From positions 18,401,081 through 18,465,080 of the forward strand of contig CP099848.1 in assembly GCA_030062745.1 (NCBI GenBank): DNA of 64,000 nucleotides, written 5' to 3'. Position 1 is the stretch's first letter. Each line of letters starts with the position of its first letter. Origin of the DNA: Capitulum mitella. Taxonomy: Eukaryota; Arthropoda; Thecostraca; Pollicipedomorpha; Pollicipedidae. Both the position numbers and the translations under genes were made by a program. This document shows, one piece after another, positions 22,101 to 32,775 of this stretch. The notes below the pieces were generated by a model. That model was not told the origin of the DNA, did no database searches, and worked only from the letters and a program-made list of their open reading frames with translations.

Positions 22101-25100
22101 TTCCCGTCCCCGTATGCAGGTCTGGGACCGCTGCTACACGGGGCACCGTGCGATCTCAGGCGCGCCTTCTGGGAGAAAACCCTCTCGATGGAAGTTGAAA
22201 TAGTTTGATCGCTGCGCTTCTGGTTAAAATTCAACTGCTCCGTCACGGCAGTATGCATAATCTGACGAACTTCCTGCCGTGAGAAGGTTGCTGCTGCCGA
22301 CCCGACGACCTTGAGCTGACTGGATCCATTTTATTCCTGTAAGGAATGCGGCACGACCGTACACAGACCTCACTTAAACTAGGCAAATTCGCCGATAGCC
22401 TACAGAACGCCGCCAGGTTGATAGTAAAACGGAATGTAATGGCACACTAGCAGGCCATTTTGCCAAACTACCGCACACTTTTACGTAAATGTTCAGGAAC
22501 GAATTTCTAGGACGGAGAACCTGAAGCAAGAACGGTAAAAGATGGACACGGCTCCAACAACGCACGGGCATTCGGAGGTCGAACAGTCCAATGTCGGTCA
22601 CTTGACACATGAACTGTGTGATATCTACTCTGCGATGAAGCCTGGGCTGCTGTACAGGCTTGAAATCAAAAGACGGATTTTCGAACTGCGCGGAAGCTTA
22701 CTTCATGGCAAGCACATAACGGTGCCAAACCGCGAGAGAATTTCGTCATGGCCGAGTGACGTTGGCCGTGAAACAATGCAGCACAGGACGCCAAGCCACG
22801 TCAAGGCTTCACGCTGCCTGCCAAGAGAACGAGTCGTATCGGCCGTAGCTGTGACCATGTCAACGGTATTTACAGCGCTCTGAGCAAGTTTTGGTATCCA
22901 GCAGCGTTTCAGTAGTCACGCCTGTGAAGCACACAAGAACGAACACTTCCGGCCGCCCACGGCAGAAGTGTTCGTTCTTGTGAAAAGAACGAACACTTCT
23001 GCCGTGAAGAAGTGAAGAAGGAGTCCCTCGGCGGGCGGCCGTAACCACGGTCCTTCCTGACAGGACCAACGGGGACCATTCTCAGATCAGGAGACCAATG
23101 GCTGCCATTCTCCGCGGACCAGGAGCTGCCCTTCCTGAGGACCAGGAGCAGCCCTTCTGGAGGCCCAGGAGCAGACCTTCCGGAAGGGCACGAGTAGCCC
23201 CAGATGGCTACGGGCACCTTTCCGGCGGCCGACGGCGACCTGCTCGACAGTCCGGAGTGACCGCCAGCGCGGAGGCGCGGCGGCAAACAGCTCACGGCGA
23301 GCAAACAGACGATATTGCCTGCGGCGAGGCGGCGTCCCCAGGGCGCCGGCAAGTCCCGCCGGACGACGGCCGCCATCTGACGGCCGGCACGCAGGCCAAA
23401 CACCGTCGGCGTCCGAGGCCCGGGGACGGGAACCCCTCCAGCGCGGCCAGTCAGAGTACGCAGTTACGCCAAGACGCAATGACGCAGTCAAACCAACTCT
23501 GGTGCTCTGAATGTCATGAGATTTGCCAGGCTTATCACACAGCCAAGAACGTGACATTCTACGTTACGTCCGCTCGCGATCAGAAAAAAGTCCCCCAACC
23601 CACGTAGCAGTCAAACAGCCCACGGCGTCCACACCACAAAAATCACACGCCGTCGTAACGGTCCCGCACGGCCAGAGCCGCACCGCATTTCACCCCAAAT
23701 ATTGACGCGTCGGCCGCACCTCCGCCACAAGATGGACCAAATCCAAAATAGAACGCCGGTATCGCCGCCGATTCCACATCTGCCCGCGGCAATGTAAATC
23801 GTTAGAAACTTAGAGGTCTTCGCGGAACAAGCCGGTCTCCCCAATCGGGAGCGAGCCCGCAAAAGAAAAAAACGCGACCATCAGATAGCGCAGCGGCGCT
23901 GCCACGCACCGGAGCAATACGGCACGTCAACAGGATATGCCAGCGCCCCGGCAACATGCCGGACACGTGTGGGCGCGGCAAAATATGAGAGTGCTGCCGC
24001 GCGCAAACAGGTCTGCCAGGCCCGCAAAGTCGATCCGAACATCGCTGACGTCTGAAAAATGGCAGACGAGGAGCTTTAGCTCGCAAAAGGCACCGCCACA
24101 GGCAGAGAGACAAATGGCAGCACAACTTAAAACAGCATTCGGATGAAGATGTTTACTCTGTTGGACGGTTACAGGCTCCGACGGTGGGTGAAAACTTCCG
24201 GGTTCGGGAGGTCCAAAGGGATCCACTGTCCCACCATCACCGTGGCTGCTGAAACTAAGTGTCGCAGCATACTGCATCCGGCAAGACCAGCCTTCAATGT
24301 CACCATTTGTCTGGTTCCTGGTTGTCACTTTTGCTCCCGCCAATCTCCATTCCGTCATGAGGCGGCGAAATCGTAATAGCAAAGCGCTGGAAATGCATCC
24401 AATCAAGATTCCACCGCGCCCCCGGCTACATGGTCCCGGTCGACCACAACAGGGCCTGCCAGCGGATACAAATGTCCTAACTGGCAGCCAGCAGCCCACC
24501 CGGCCATCTGCGGCGACATAGTCGTCCACAATTGAACTGCCTTCTCACACCGCCCGAACACAAATGACAGTGGAGTTTTCGCAAGGGTCTCGTCTCCCAA
24601 CTCGGTATCCCATCACCGCCCCCTCACCCACCGTTTGGCTCAACATTACGTGACACTAACATGGTCTAAATGCAAACAGGAACATTCCGTTTAAAACTCT
24701 GCCAGACTCGGGGAAAGCAAACCCCGTCTGCGGATACGGAAACCCAGTGAAAACACTTCACAGTCTTATGCTGTCACTCCTTCAACCTCGCGGGAAGAGC
24801 CTTTTGCTCGATACAGCATAACCGTTAGGACAAAATTTCTTTACCGTCTCCACGAACTCGTAAAATATTGCAATACACAAGTACAACGCAATACCACAAC
24901 ATACAAAAATAAAACGTCAAACGAGACTGACTAAATTAGACTTGATAGCTAAACAAGTATCTTAAGTATAAGTATCTAAATAAACAACTACACAACTTAA
25001 TAACACTAAATATGAATAAAGCTAAACGCAGACTCCAGCAGAAGTGGCGACCTGGCCCAACTTTTTCAAAGCATTATTTTTGAAGGTTGGCCCGCAAGTG

Positions 25101-25276
25101 GTCCCATTGGTCCACGTCCTGGCCGAGGTCCTTGTGAACCCACACTAACCTTTGCAACCCGAGTAAGATCGGTGTAACCCAGGTCTGCTCGACCCGGCCA
25201 CATGTCGACAAACATGTGACCATGCCTGTCGACAGACCCGGTTGGTCTGGTCCACCCAAGACCAGCCGGACCAAGT
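22101..25276. other. Intronic stretch without a supported gene
   Basis: Apart from the hairpin cluster at 22933-23006, I see CpG-rich sequence at 23230-23450 and AT-rich sequence at 24640-25060. A 200-codon minus-strand frame (23927-24529) shows no recognised domain and no splice support. Confidence 0.5.
22933..23006. repeat. Three-arm inverted repeat with two mutually exclusive hairpins
   Basis: ACAAGAACGAACACTTC (22933-22949) is the exact reverse complement of 22965-22981, a 17-bp stem. The segment 22958-22979 is also the exact reverse complement of 22985-23006, a 22-bp stem with a 5-nt loop. The middle arm can pair with either neighbour but not both. The right-hand hairpin is perfect over 49 nt in total. 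Confidence 0.92.
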
Positions 25277-25516
25277 CTGATCGGGTCTGGCCCGGATGGT
25301 CTGGTCGGGTCGGGTCCAGATGGTCTGACTTGGCCAGGTTCGGCTGGTCTGGTCGCGTCTGGTCCAGCTGGTCGGGTTGGGCGCAGTCCTGCTAGTATGA
25401 GCACGACTGATCCAGCTGGCCTGATCAGGTCTGGTGCGGCTAGTCTGATCAATTCTGGTCCGGATGGCCTGGCAGGGTCTGGCTCGGCTGGTCTGATTGG
25501 GTCTGGTCCGAATGGT
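25277..25516. repeat. 24-bp tandem array, exactly 10 units
   Basis: Ten consecutive 24-bp units follow the pattern CTGRTCGGGTCTGGTCCGGM plus TGGT, with many substitutions but no indels. The minus strand reads an eight-residue periodic peptide rich in Arg, Pro, Gln and Thr. The first 25 bp upstream of the array are also similar. Constant length despite divergence is noted as a finding. Confidence 0.85.
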
Positions 25517-25739
25517 CCGCGTGAAACAGGCCCCGTCCGTATGGCGACAAACGGGCCCTGTGCCGGACTCGGTCCTCTGATAATACACCGCTCCTGACAC
25601 ATGGCCCAGAACATGAACATGGACATGGTCCGCGTGAAACAGGCCCCGTCCGTATGGCGACAGCCGGGCCCTGTGCCGGACTCCGTCCTCCGATGATACA
25701 CTGCTCCCGACACATGGCCCAGAACACGGTGTGCGTCAC
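25514..25739. repeat. 113-bp tandem duplication
   Basis: The block beginning GGTCCGCGTGAAACAGGCCC recurs 113 bp later (25514 and 25627) with few changes. It continues directly from the 24-bp array. It contributes the internal repeats of the minus-strand frame 25066-25776, which is therefore not evidence of a gene. Confidence 0.85.
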
Positions 25740-26199
25740 TCCGCCAGATGGGCAGAGGTGAGCCAGTAAAACACATTTCCGCTCAGCAAAAGGAAACGTC
25801 AAAGGCGATTTCTCAACCTTTCTCATTTTCCTTTCGTTTTTCTCAGGTGAGACAAGGTGAGCCAATAGGAGACATTACCGCTCCCGAAAACAGTCAAAGA
25901 CATGGAAAAATCGCCTCCCATCAGGCGCCCACGCCAAGGTCGCTGCGTCACCATTGGAAATGTGACCGACACAGGTCCGGCCACAAATGGAGCGGACTGC
26001 AGAAATCCAACAGGATGAGAGACGGAAATGACGCAGACTGCCGAGCTTGAACAACGCATTGCCTGGACGACCACATGGGAGGTGAAATTACACCAGGCCC
26101 CGGCGGACGCATCGATCTGCACCACTGCCGATTGCGGAACGCCCGCTCCACGTGCTGCGATTGCCTCCTGCGGCCCTGTAATACCTTCAGCCGCCGGCC
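25740..26199. other. Non-coding stretch with a small direct repeat
   Basis: GAGGTGAGCCAGTAAAACACAT near 25753 recurs in altered form as AAGGTGAGCCAATAGGAGACAT near 25854. Nothing else is recognised. Confidence 0.5.
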
Positions 26200-29100
26200 C
26201 AGGGCGGCGATCTGACACTGTCATGATCCGCAGGCGTTCGACGCCGACCAATCGGTGTCAGCCGGCGGCGGCCGGGACAGGACCGCGCCGGCGTGAGGTG
26301 CCGGGCGGCGTTATTTGCGGCGATCGACCGGCGACATCCGGCGCACACGACGACGCTCAACGGCCGGCGTCCACCTCTGACCGCTTCACGGCGGACCGTC
26401 CGTCCGCCCGCGACCGTCGGGCCGCCGCTCCGACAGGACGCGCAGAGCGCGCCGCCCGTCCGGCCAGCCGATACATCCGACGGCGGCCGGCCGACGAATC
26501 GGCAACGGCCGCAAAAACGCACCTCCCAGCCAGCCGCCGGCCGCATCCCCGCCGACACGGACGACCGCGGCCAATCCGCTAAGTGAGCCGGCCGCTGCCG
26601 CCGCGGGAGCGTCGGCAGCGTCGAACGACGCGCGGCGTCGATCGCAGCCGGCGGCGGTCATCGCGCGCGTGCCGCGACTCTGAACGCGTCCGCGCCGCCG
26701 CTCGCCGATGCAAATCCGCCGGGTCGCGGCCGCTGACAGCTCCCAGGGGGTCGGGCGGCGGCGGCCCAGCCAGCTGCCCCGCTGCCGGCGCGCCGAGCTA
26801 CCAGCCCCGGCACGGCGCGCCGAACGCCGGCACCGACAAGGCAGCGTCCCGAGAAATTAGGATCTGGTCACGTGCCTGCACTGGCGCCGACGCGAGCTCC
26901 GTCCCCAGGCAGCCGACCGCCGGCATCCACCGCCTTCAGTTCGTCCCCGCCGACGACGGCCGGCCGCCGGTGGCCGCAGCAGAGCCTCCGCGCGGCGACG
27001 GCGGCGGCCGCAATCTCGCGCCGCCGGCCGGCCTATAAAGCCGATAAGCGGCGATCATTGCCTCGGGATCGTCCGCCGACGGCGACCGATCGGTCCCTGC
27101 GGGCACGGGATCGATACCGGCCGGCCGCGATCGTTTTCGGCGCAAGTGACCGCCGGAGGCCTCACCGCCACCATCAGCGACGGAAGCCGGAGGGCCTCTC
27201 GAAGACGGTGGTGGTGGGGGCAGGCGTGGACAGCGAAGGAGCTCGGTGATGTCCGAAAGTTTCATTTGCACTGCGGTAGCAAGATGACGGGGGACGACCT
27301 TAACTTGCCCTCAACAGATCAAACAGATGACTTGTTTAATCGCTGTGGGATCGTTGTGCAGCAGATGAGAACGGCATATGGGCTCATGAATCAATTTCCA
27401 ATCTACATTACTTTGAACAGCAATATTATTAAAGCAAGCATTGTATGAAAACGCATCATAAAGCCGTGCCAAACTGTGTCTAAAGATCGCTACGCACATA
27501 TCCTTGTACAAACGCGGGTTAGGTAAGCAAACTGCAAAGAATGAATGCGCTTCAGGCTACATCAAGGTTTGACTTCTGCCACATCGCTAGATTAATTCTA
27601 GCTCAGTCATTAGTGAGAGTGCATCGAGAACTTCTCGACGCACCCATCCAATGCAAGCCGACTTCCCCGGAGGCAAATCCAGGTCGGTGCGCCACTTCCC
27701 GGAGACGCACCGTCCCCAGCCTACGCCGCCGGCAGATCCCAGCCGGATCCGAGCGCAGGTACTGAAAACTTCGCCGGCCCACCGACACGGATCAATATCG
27801 CACGCCGCCTCAGAGGCCGCCGCCGGCCGCCGCCGACGCACCTGAGGCCACTCCGGCCGACCGCCCTCGGCCGCGGCCGCCTCCGCCGCCTCGAGTGCCC
27901 TCGGCCGGCTGCTCAGCGGAGGCGGACCGGCCGCCGCTGAGTCGCGCGGCTCCGAGAGCGTCCTGCCGGCCGAGTGCACCTCCTGCGGAGTCCACCGCCA
28001 CTCTCCAGAGCCCAGACGAGACGCGGTCCGGCCTCCAATGGACGACACTCCTCCCCGCCCCGAACAACGGCGGCTCCGGCTCCGGCACCAGCTGCGGCAG
28101 CTCCGGCGCCGATCTGAGGACGGACAGACCCAGACCCGGACCCAAACTCAGACCTCCGCTCGGCAGCCGGCGGCAGCGGCGGCGAGCAGACCGGGCGGAA
28201 TCGCCGGACCGGCGGCCGCCCGAAGCCGCTCCCCAGACTGCCTCCGTAAGCTGCTGAAATCTGCACCACCGAGACGTGTCCCGTCGGCGGCGGACGCCGC
28301 GGTCCGGCTCCGTGGCCGGCGGCGGCGGCTGCCCCGGCCTCCGCTGCTGAGTCAGCGCTGACTTGCCGGCGCCGCTGAGTGCCGCCTCCAACAGGAGCTG
28401 CGAGTAGCTGCCCTTTCTCCGCAACCTGCATGCACTTCTTTTTCACCGCATGTACATGCCAGGGACTACTGAAAAACCACACCGTGGAGGGTTTGAAATA
28501 CATGATGGCGACGATGAGCAAGCGAGCCGAGTCCGCGCTCATTGGGCACCGAGCTGACAGCCTCGCCCTCGCGAGTCCGTTGTCACCGTACCAGGCCGGA
28601 AGCGCGCGCCAGCGGCCAGAGCCGGCGGCACCGTACGTAACACACAAATCAAACAAGCCGAGCCGTCCGACGTCCGACGTGATCCAGTCGGACGTCGTAA
28701 TCAGGCCCGGAACCGGCTCTCAATTGAAAACTCGGCCGCCCGACAGCAGGCGTGGGCCGGCGGCGCCGTCCCCGGCTCGGATTCAATCGGCGCGAGACAT
28801 CAACATCACAGGCACCGCAGATGGGCACCACCCGAGGCTGTCGCGGCCGCCGCCCGCGTGCGATGACTGAAATGAGCCGGGCAGGGCACGTGGCACGACT
28901 GCGGGGCGGGCCGCATCAATACGCGAGACGCGGAGACCGCCGCCCCCGGCGTCAAGAGCGAGGCGACCGTTCATTGAAGCTGGCAACATTTCGAAATTCG
29001 ACGTCTTTGGTCGCGTGTGTCTTCGCAGATGCCGCAGAGAGTGATCACGTTATCAGCGCAATTCTCGCGCTCTGAAAGACGCCCGTGTCCTCCAGACTGG

Positions 29101-29460
29101 CGCGTGACGGCCGCGACCGCGAGAACAGCACGTCTGCCGCCTCTGTCCGTGTGGGCACGTGGCGGCCGGTGGCGCCGTCCGCCACCGGCGTGGAGTCGGG
29201 GCAGACGGCCGGCTCGATACACGTGATTTACGCGCCCGCGGCGTGCCTGCCGAGGCAGAGTCCGCCGGCGGCGGCGGCGGTAGCGGCGAGATCCGTCCGG
29301 CCGTCCGAGCATCCTCAGAGGATACTGAGGCCGGCCGGCCCGCTGCACGCCGTTCAAGTCTGCGCCGCAGGACAGACCGGAGCCAGGACAGGCGTATGTC
29401 CTCCGACAGTCTGACGGCTGACCACGGCTGAGTTGTACGCTGCCGGACACCGTCAGGTGC
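26200..29460. other. Largest CpG-rich block of the window
   Basis: About 3.3 kb is strongly GC-rich and CpG-dense, broken by AT-richer stretches at about 27290-27620 and 28420-28520. All six frames contain long open frames, which is expected at this composition. TATAAAGC occurs at 27030-27037 on the plus strand. It may be an internal CpG-rich promoter or enhancer region. No exon was identified, although a conserved first exon would be hard to see by eye here. Confidence 0.45.
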
Positions 29461-31781
29461 ACAATGTCTGACAGACTGGGTGGGCATCAGGAGAATCTGG
29501 AGCCTGGTGCCTGGAGCCTCGGGAAGAACGGTAAGTCAGCGCAAGCCAACTGCAAGAACTGCGACAAGCAAGCCAGCACTGCAACTCGTACCGACGAGTG
29601 AAAGAGCTGTTTCATGACTGTTTACATTGGTACATCTCGGCTAAGTGTGCAGGGCAAATTTCGCAGGGTACTTCTTACTTGTCCCAAGCGTCTCGTGCAG
29701 GTAAATAATAATTCATGTAATAGAACCGACTAAAGCGTTGGTCATCAATACAGACAATTAATTTTTCACAAAAGAAAAATCACGGTGCGTTCAACAAAAA
29801 AAAACATGGCAAAGACATGATAGGAAAGATAAAAATGAGGGAAACAATAAAATGGCCAATCCACTCACGGCTGTTAAGACGTTCGCTGAAAACTACATGG
29901 ACATCCATCAAAGACCAGGCACGCCAACCTTACTGTAAAACATACGCTGGGCCACCGCTTTTCGGACGATGATGATGAACGCTGGCAACAACGCCCAGCG
30001 AGACCAGCCGACGGGGTCGACGCATCAGACCGCCCCGCCGGCTGTTTGTTGAGCACAGCCGCCATGCAGGCAGGGCTGTTCCAAACGCCAGCAATGCGCC
30101 AGCGGCGGATCACGGTAGTCTCAAGTGAGCCAGACAGCGGCAGCGACGGCCGGGCCGGGCCGCGGCGACGCCGCGCCAGGGGGCGCCGTGAAGTGACGGA
30201 GAACCGGCGCGCGGCAAGCACCACCAAATTAAATTTCCCTACAGAACGTCCGCCGTAATTCGTCGACGGCCGTTGGCGGCCCAAACGGCGCACGTCGTCG
30301 CGTTCTGCGTCGTCCGGCCGGGCCGTTGGCGCGCGGAAAAGACAACGGATCCATTAGAGAACGCATCCAGCGGAGGCCGCCGAGCGGAATATCTCGCCGG
30401 CTTCATTAAAAGCGTGCCTGCGATCCTATCCTGATGAAATCTTGCACTAGCGGCGGCCGGAATGACCCGGAATTCCCCCCGCCGTAATATACGGCAGGCG
30501 GTGCATTTCCCCTGAAGCATCGCGGACCTCCGAACGAGACCAGTCCACGACATTTCGGCCGGACCGCCCGCTCCGACGGCAACGGGCGTCCGCTGACCGC
30601 CGCCACCGCCGTAACGGCGCAGTCTCAGCCATGCTCCGTTTCGGGTAATTAGGCGGCGCGACCGCACGGCGCGGCCGCGGATTGGTATGCGGCCCGCCGC
30701 CGTTACGATAGATTAGTTCCGGCCATGGGCGCACATTGCTGGCCAGGCAGCGACAGCGGGCGATGACGTAACAGACAAGGACGCAGCCGACAGCAGACAG
30801 CAGACCGACATTCAGCAGACAGCCGCAGACACACGGCCGCAGACAGAACAGCAAAACAGTAGTCAGAAGACAATCAGAAGGGAGTTGTTACCAGACCATA
30901 AAAACAATGAACAAAACACGTGCACAAAATAGTACAAAACAACGGCAAAACAAGCAAAAACCGGCCGTCATCATCAGACTTTATACAATGCAGCGCTCCG
31001 AAATAAGGGCTTGCATGCAGTGTTTCAGAGAACGAGAAGACACTGTCAACCGTCATGTGCCTATTGCTTATGTAAATCAGTTCTCATGAAGCTAATCTCC
31101 TGAATGCTGCACTGACACGAGGTTGGCGTCTACCGCCGAAGAAAGCATGGCTAATCTCGGGCCACCGTGAAGCTTAAACACATCCATTTAAACGCGTTTA
31201 TGGATTTCTTGATTTAACAGCCTATGCAGCGATGCCATTACCAGCTTCTGAATGTTAAATCCGAGGTAATTAAGGGAAACTAGACGCAGTAGCCAGGCTA
31301 CGGCTATTTAGAAAACCGCTGAAAAGCACGCGAATTGCCGGGCTTAGGGTAGAGAACGTTCTGACTTCAGACTTTTGATAATATTTCACCTGCAGCCAAG
31401 CCATTATATTCGGCAGCACACACTGATTAGCCAATGTTTGGTGGCAAAACAGCCATTCTGCAAAAACTGCAAAGCATGACAAGAAAGGTTATAAACACAA
31501 TGAAGAACAGCGGGAGACGGGAGAAGCGCATTTTCGGCTCCCACAAGCCGGCGTAATTTGCGATGCAATTAGCCAATACGTCAGCGGCACCACGCTGAGC
31601 TAGCCATAGCTGCCGACAATCGCGGCTCCCACCACCTGCTGCCGGCGATGGATCAGTCGCGGTCGGCTGTCCGCGTCTCTGACGACGGTCCCCGCGACTT
31701 CAAACGGTTCGTTACCGGACTGACAGTGGGCTCTTCAGCACCAGCGGGTCTGACTCCCCACGGCGGTCCGTCCGTGATAAG
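29461..31781. other. Intronic stretch without a supported gene
   Basis: AT-rich at 29620-29880, CpG-rich at 30090-30710, then a degenerate CAGACAGCAGACA-type simple repeat at about 30765-30860, followed by ordinary AT-rich DNA. No gene is seen. Confidence 0.5.
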
Positions 31782-32141
31782 CCTCTGACGGCGACCGGCG
31801 GTGACTCGCCTTTAGTATGCAGTTCTCTGACTGCCCCGGGCCCTGCGGCCAAACCTCTGACGGCGACCGGCGGTGACTCGTCTTTAGCATGCAGTTCTCT
31901 GACCGCCCCGGGCCCTGCGGCCAAACCTCTGACGGCGACCGGCGGCGACTCGTCTTTAGTATGCAGTTCTCTGACCGCCCCGGGCCCTGCGGCCAAACCT
32001 CTGACGGCGACCGGCGGTGACTCGTCTTTAGTATGCAGTTCTCTGACCGCCCCGGGCCCTGCGGCCAAACCTCTGACGGCGACCGGCGGCGACTCGTCTT
32101 TAGTATGCAGTTCTCTGAACGCCCCGGGCCCCGCGAAACGG
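31782..32141. repeat. 72-bp tandem array, 5 units
   Basis: Five units of 72 bp start at 31782, 31854, 31926, 31998 and 32070. Each begins CCTCTGACGGCGACCGGCGG. Identity between units is very high. The 24-codon period gives a repeating minus-strand peptide (AAGPGAVRELHTKDESPPVA...), which I read as array-driven. Confidence 0.93.
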
Positions 32142-32579
32142 CCTAAGCCTCAGACGCGGGACCCCAGGCCATCGTGCAGCGCACAGAGAGACAATCTGTT
32201 TTATTCGGTCCAAATACCTGCACAAACAACGAGAGACCACCAGCGAAATTGGACCTCGTTTCATGCGTTGAGCTCGAGGGTTGTGGTACGAGGCGATGAC
32301 ATCGGTACCACACGGTCCTCATGCAGGCCATGTGCTTTGAACTAGTGGGTCACGGGCCGGCAACACACCTGTTTTGTCACCCGGCTATGCCAAACAGCCC
32401 CGCCGGACATAAACACTATACCTGCCCGGCCCCAACGATTGCCCTGCTTGGCCTTGGCCTGTCGGCTGCCGAGCTCCGTCATCGTCCGTCAGCGGGCGTC
32501 TGACAGCGTCAGTCAGCGCGGGCTGCGACCGGGCCGCGCCTCAGGCACGTCCGACCATCAAGTCGTTCGGCGTCTGACG
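32142..32579. other. Short spacer between two arrays
   Basis: About 440 bp with no recognised gene or element. Confidence 0.5.
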
Positions 32580-32775
32580 GTCGCTCGGCTGTAGACGGTC
32601 GCCAGACCGGATCGCTCCGCTGTAGACTGCCGCCAGACCGGATCGCTCGGCTGTAGACTGACGCCAGGCCGGATCGCTCGGCTGTAGACTGATGCCAGGC
32701 CGGATCGCTCGGCTGTAGACTGACGCCAGGCCGGATCGCTCGGCTGTAGACTGACGCCAGGCCGGATCGCTCGGC
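32580..32775. repeat. 31-bp tandem array, 6 full units
   Basis: Units start at 32580, 32611, 32642, 32673, 32704 and 32735, with a partial unit at 32766. The consensus begins ATCGCTCGGCTGTAGACTGA. Near-identical units produce periodic open frames on the minus strand. Confidence 0.93.

Noticed and set aside
23927..24529. 200-codon minus-strand open frame
   Set aside because: No recognised domain, cysteine-rich without a regular finger pattern, and no splice or promoter context.
25066..25776. 236-codon minus-strand open frame
   Set aside because: Its length comes from the 24-bp array and the 113-bp duplication.
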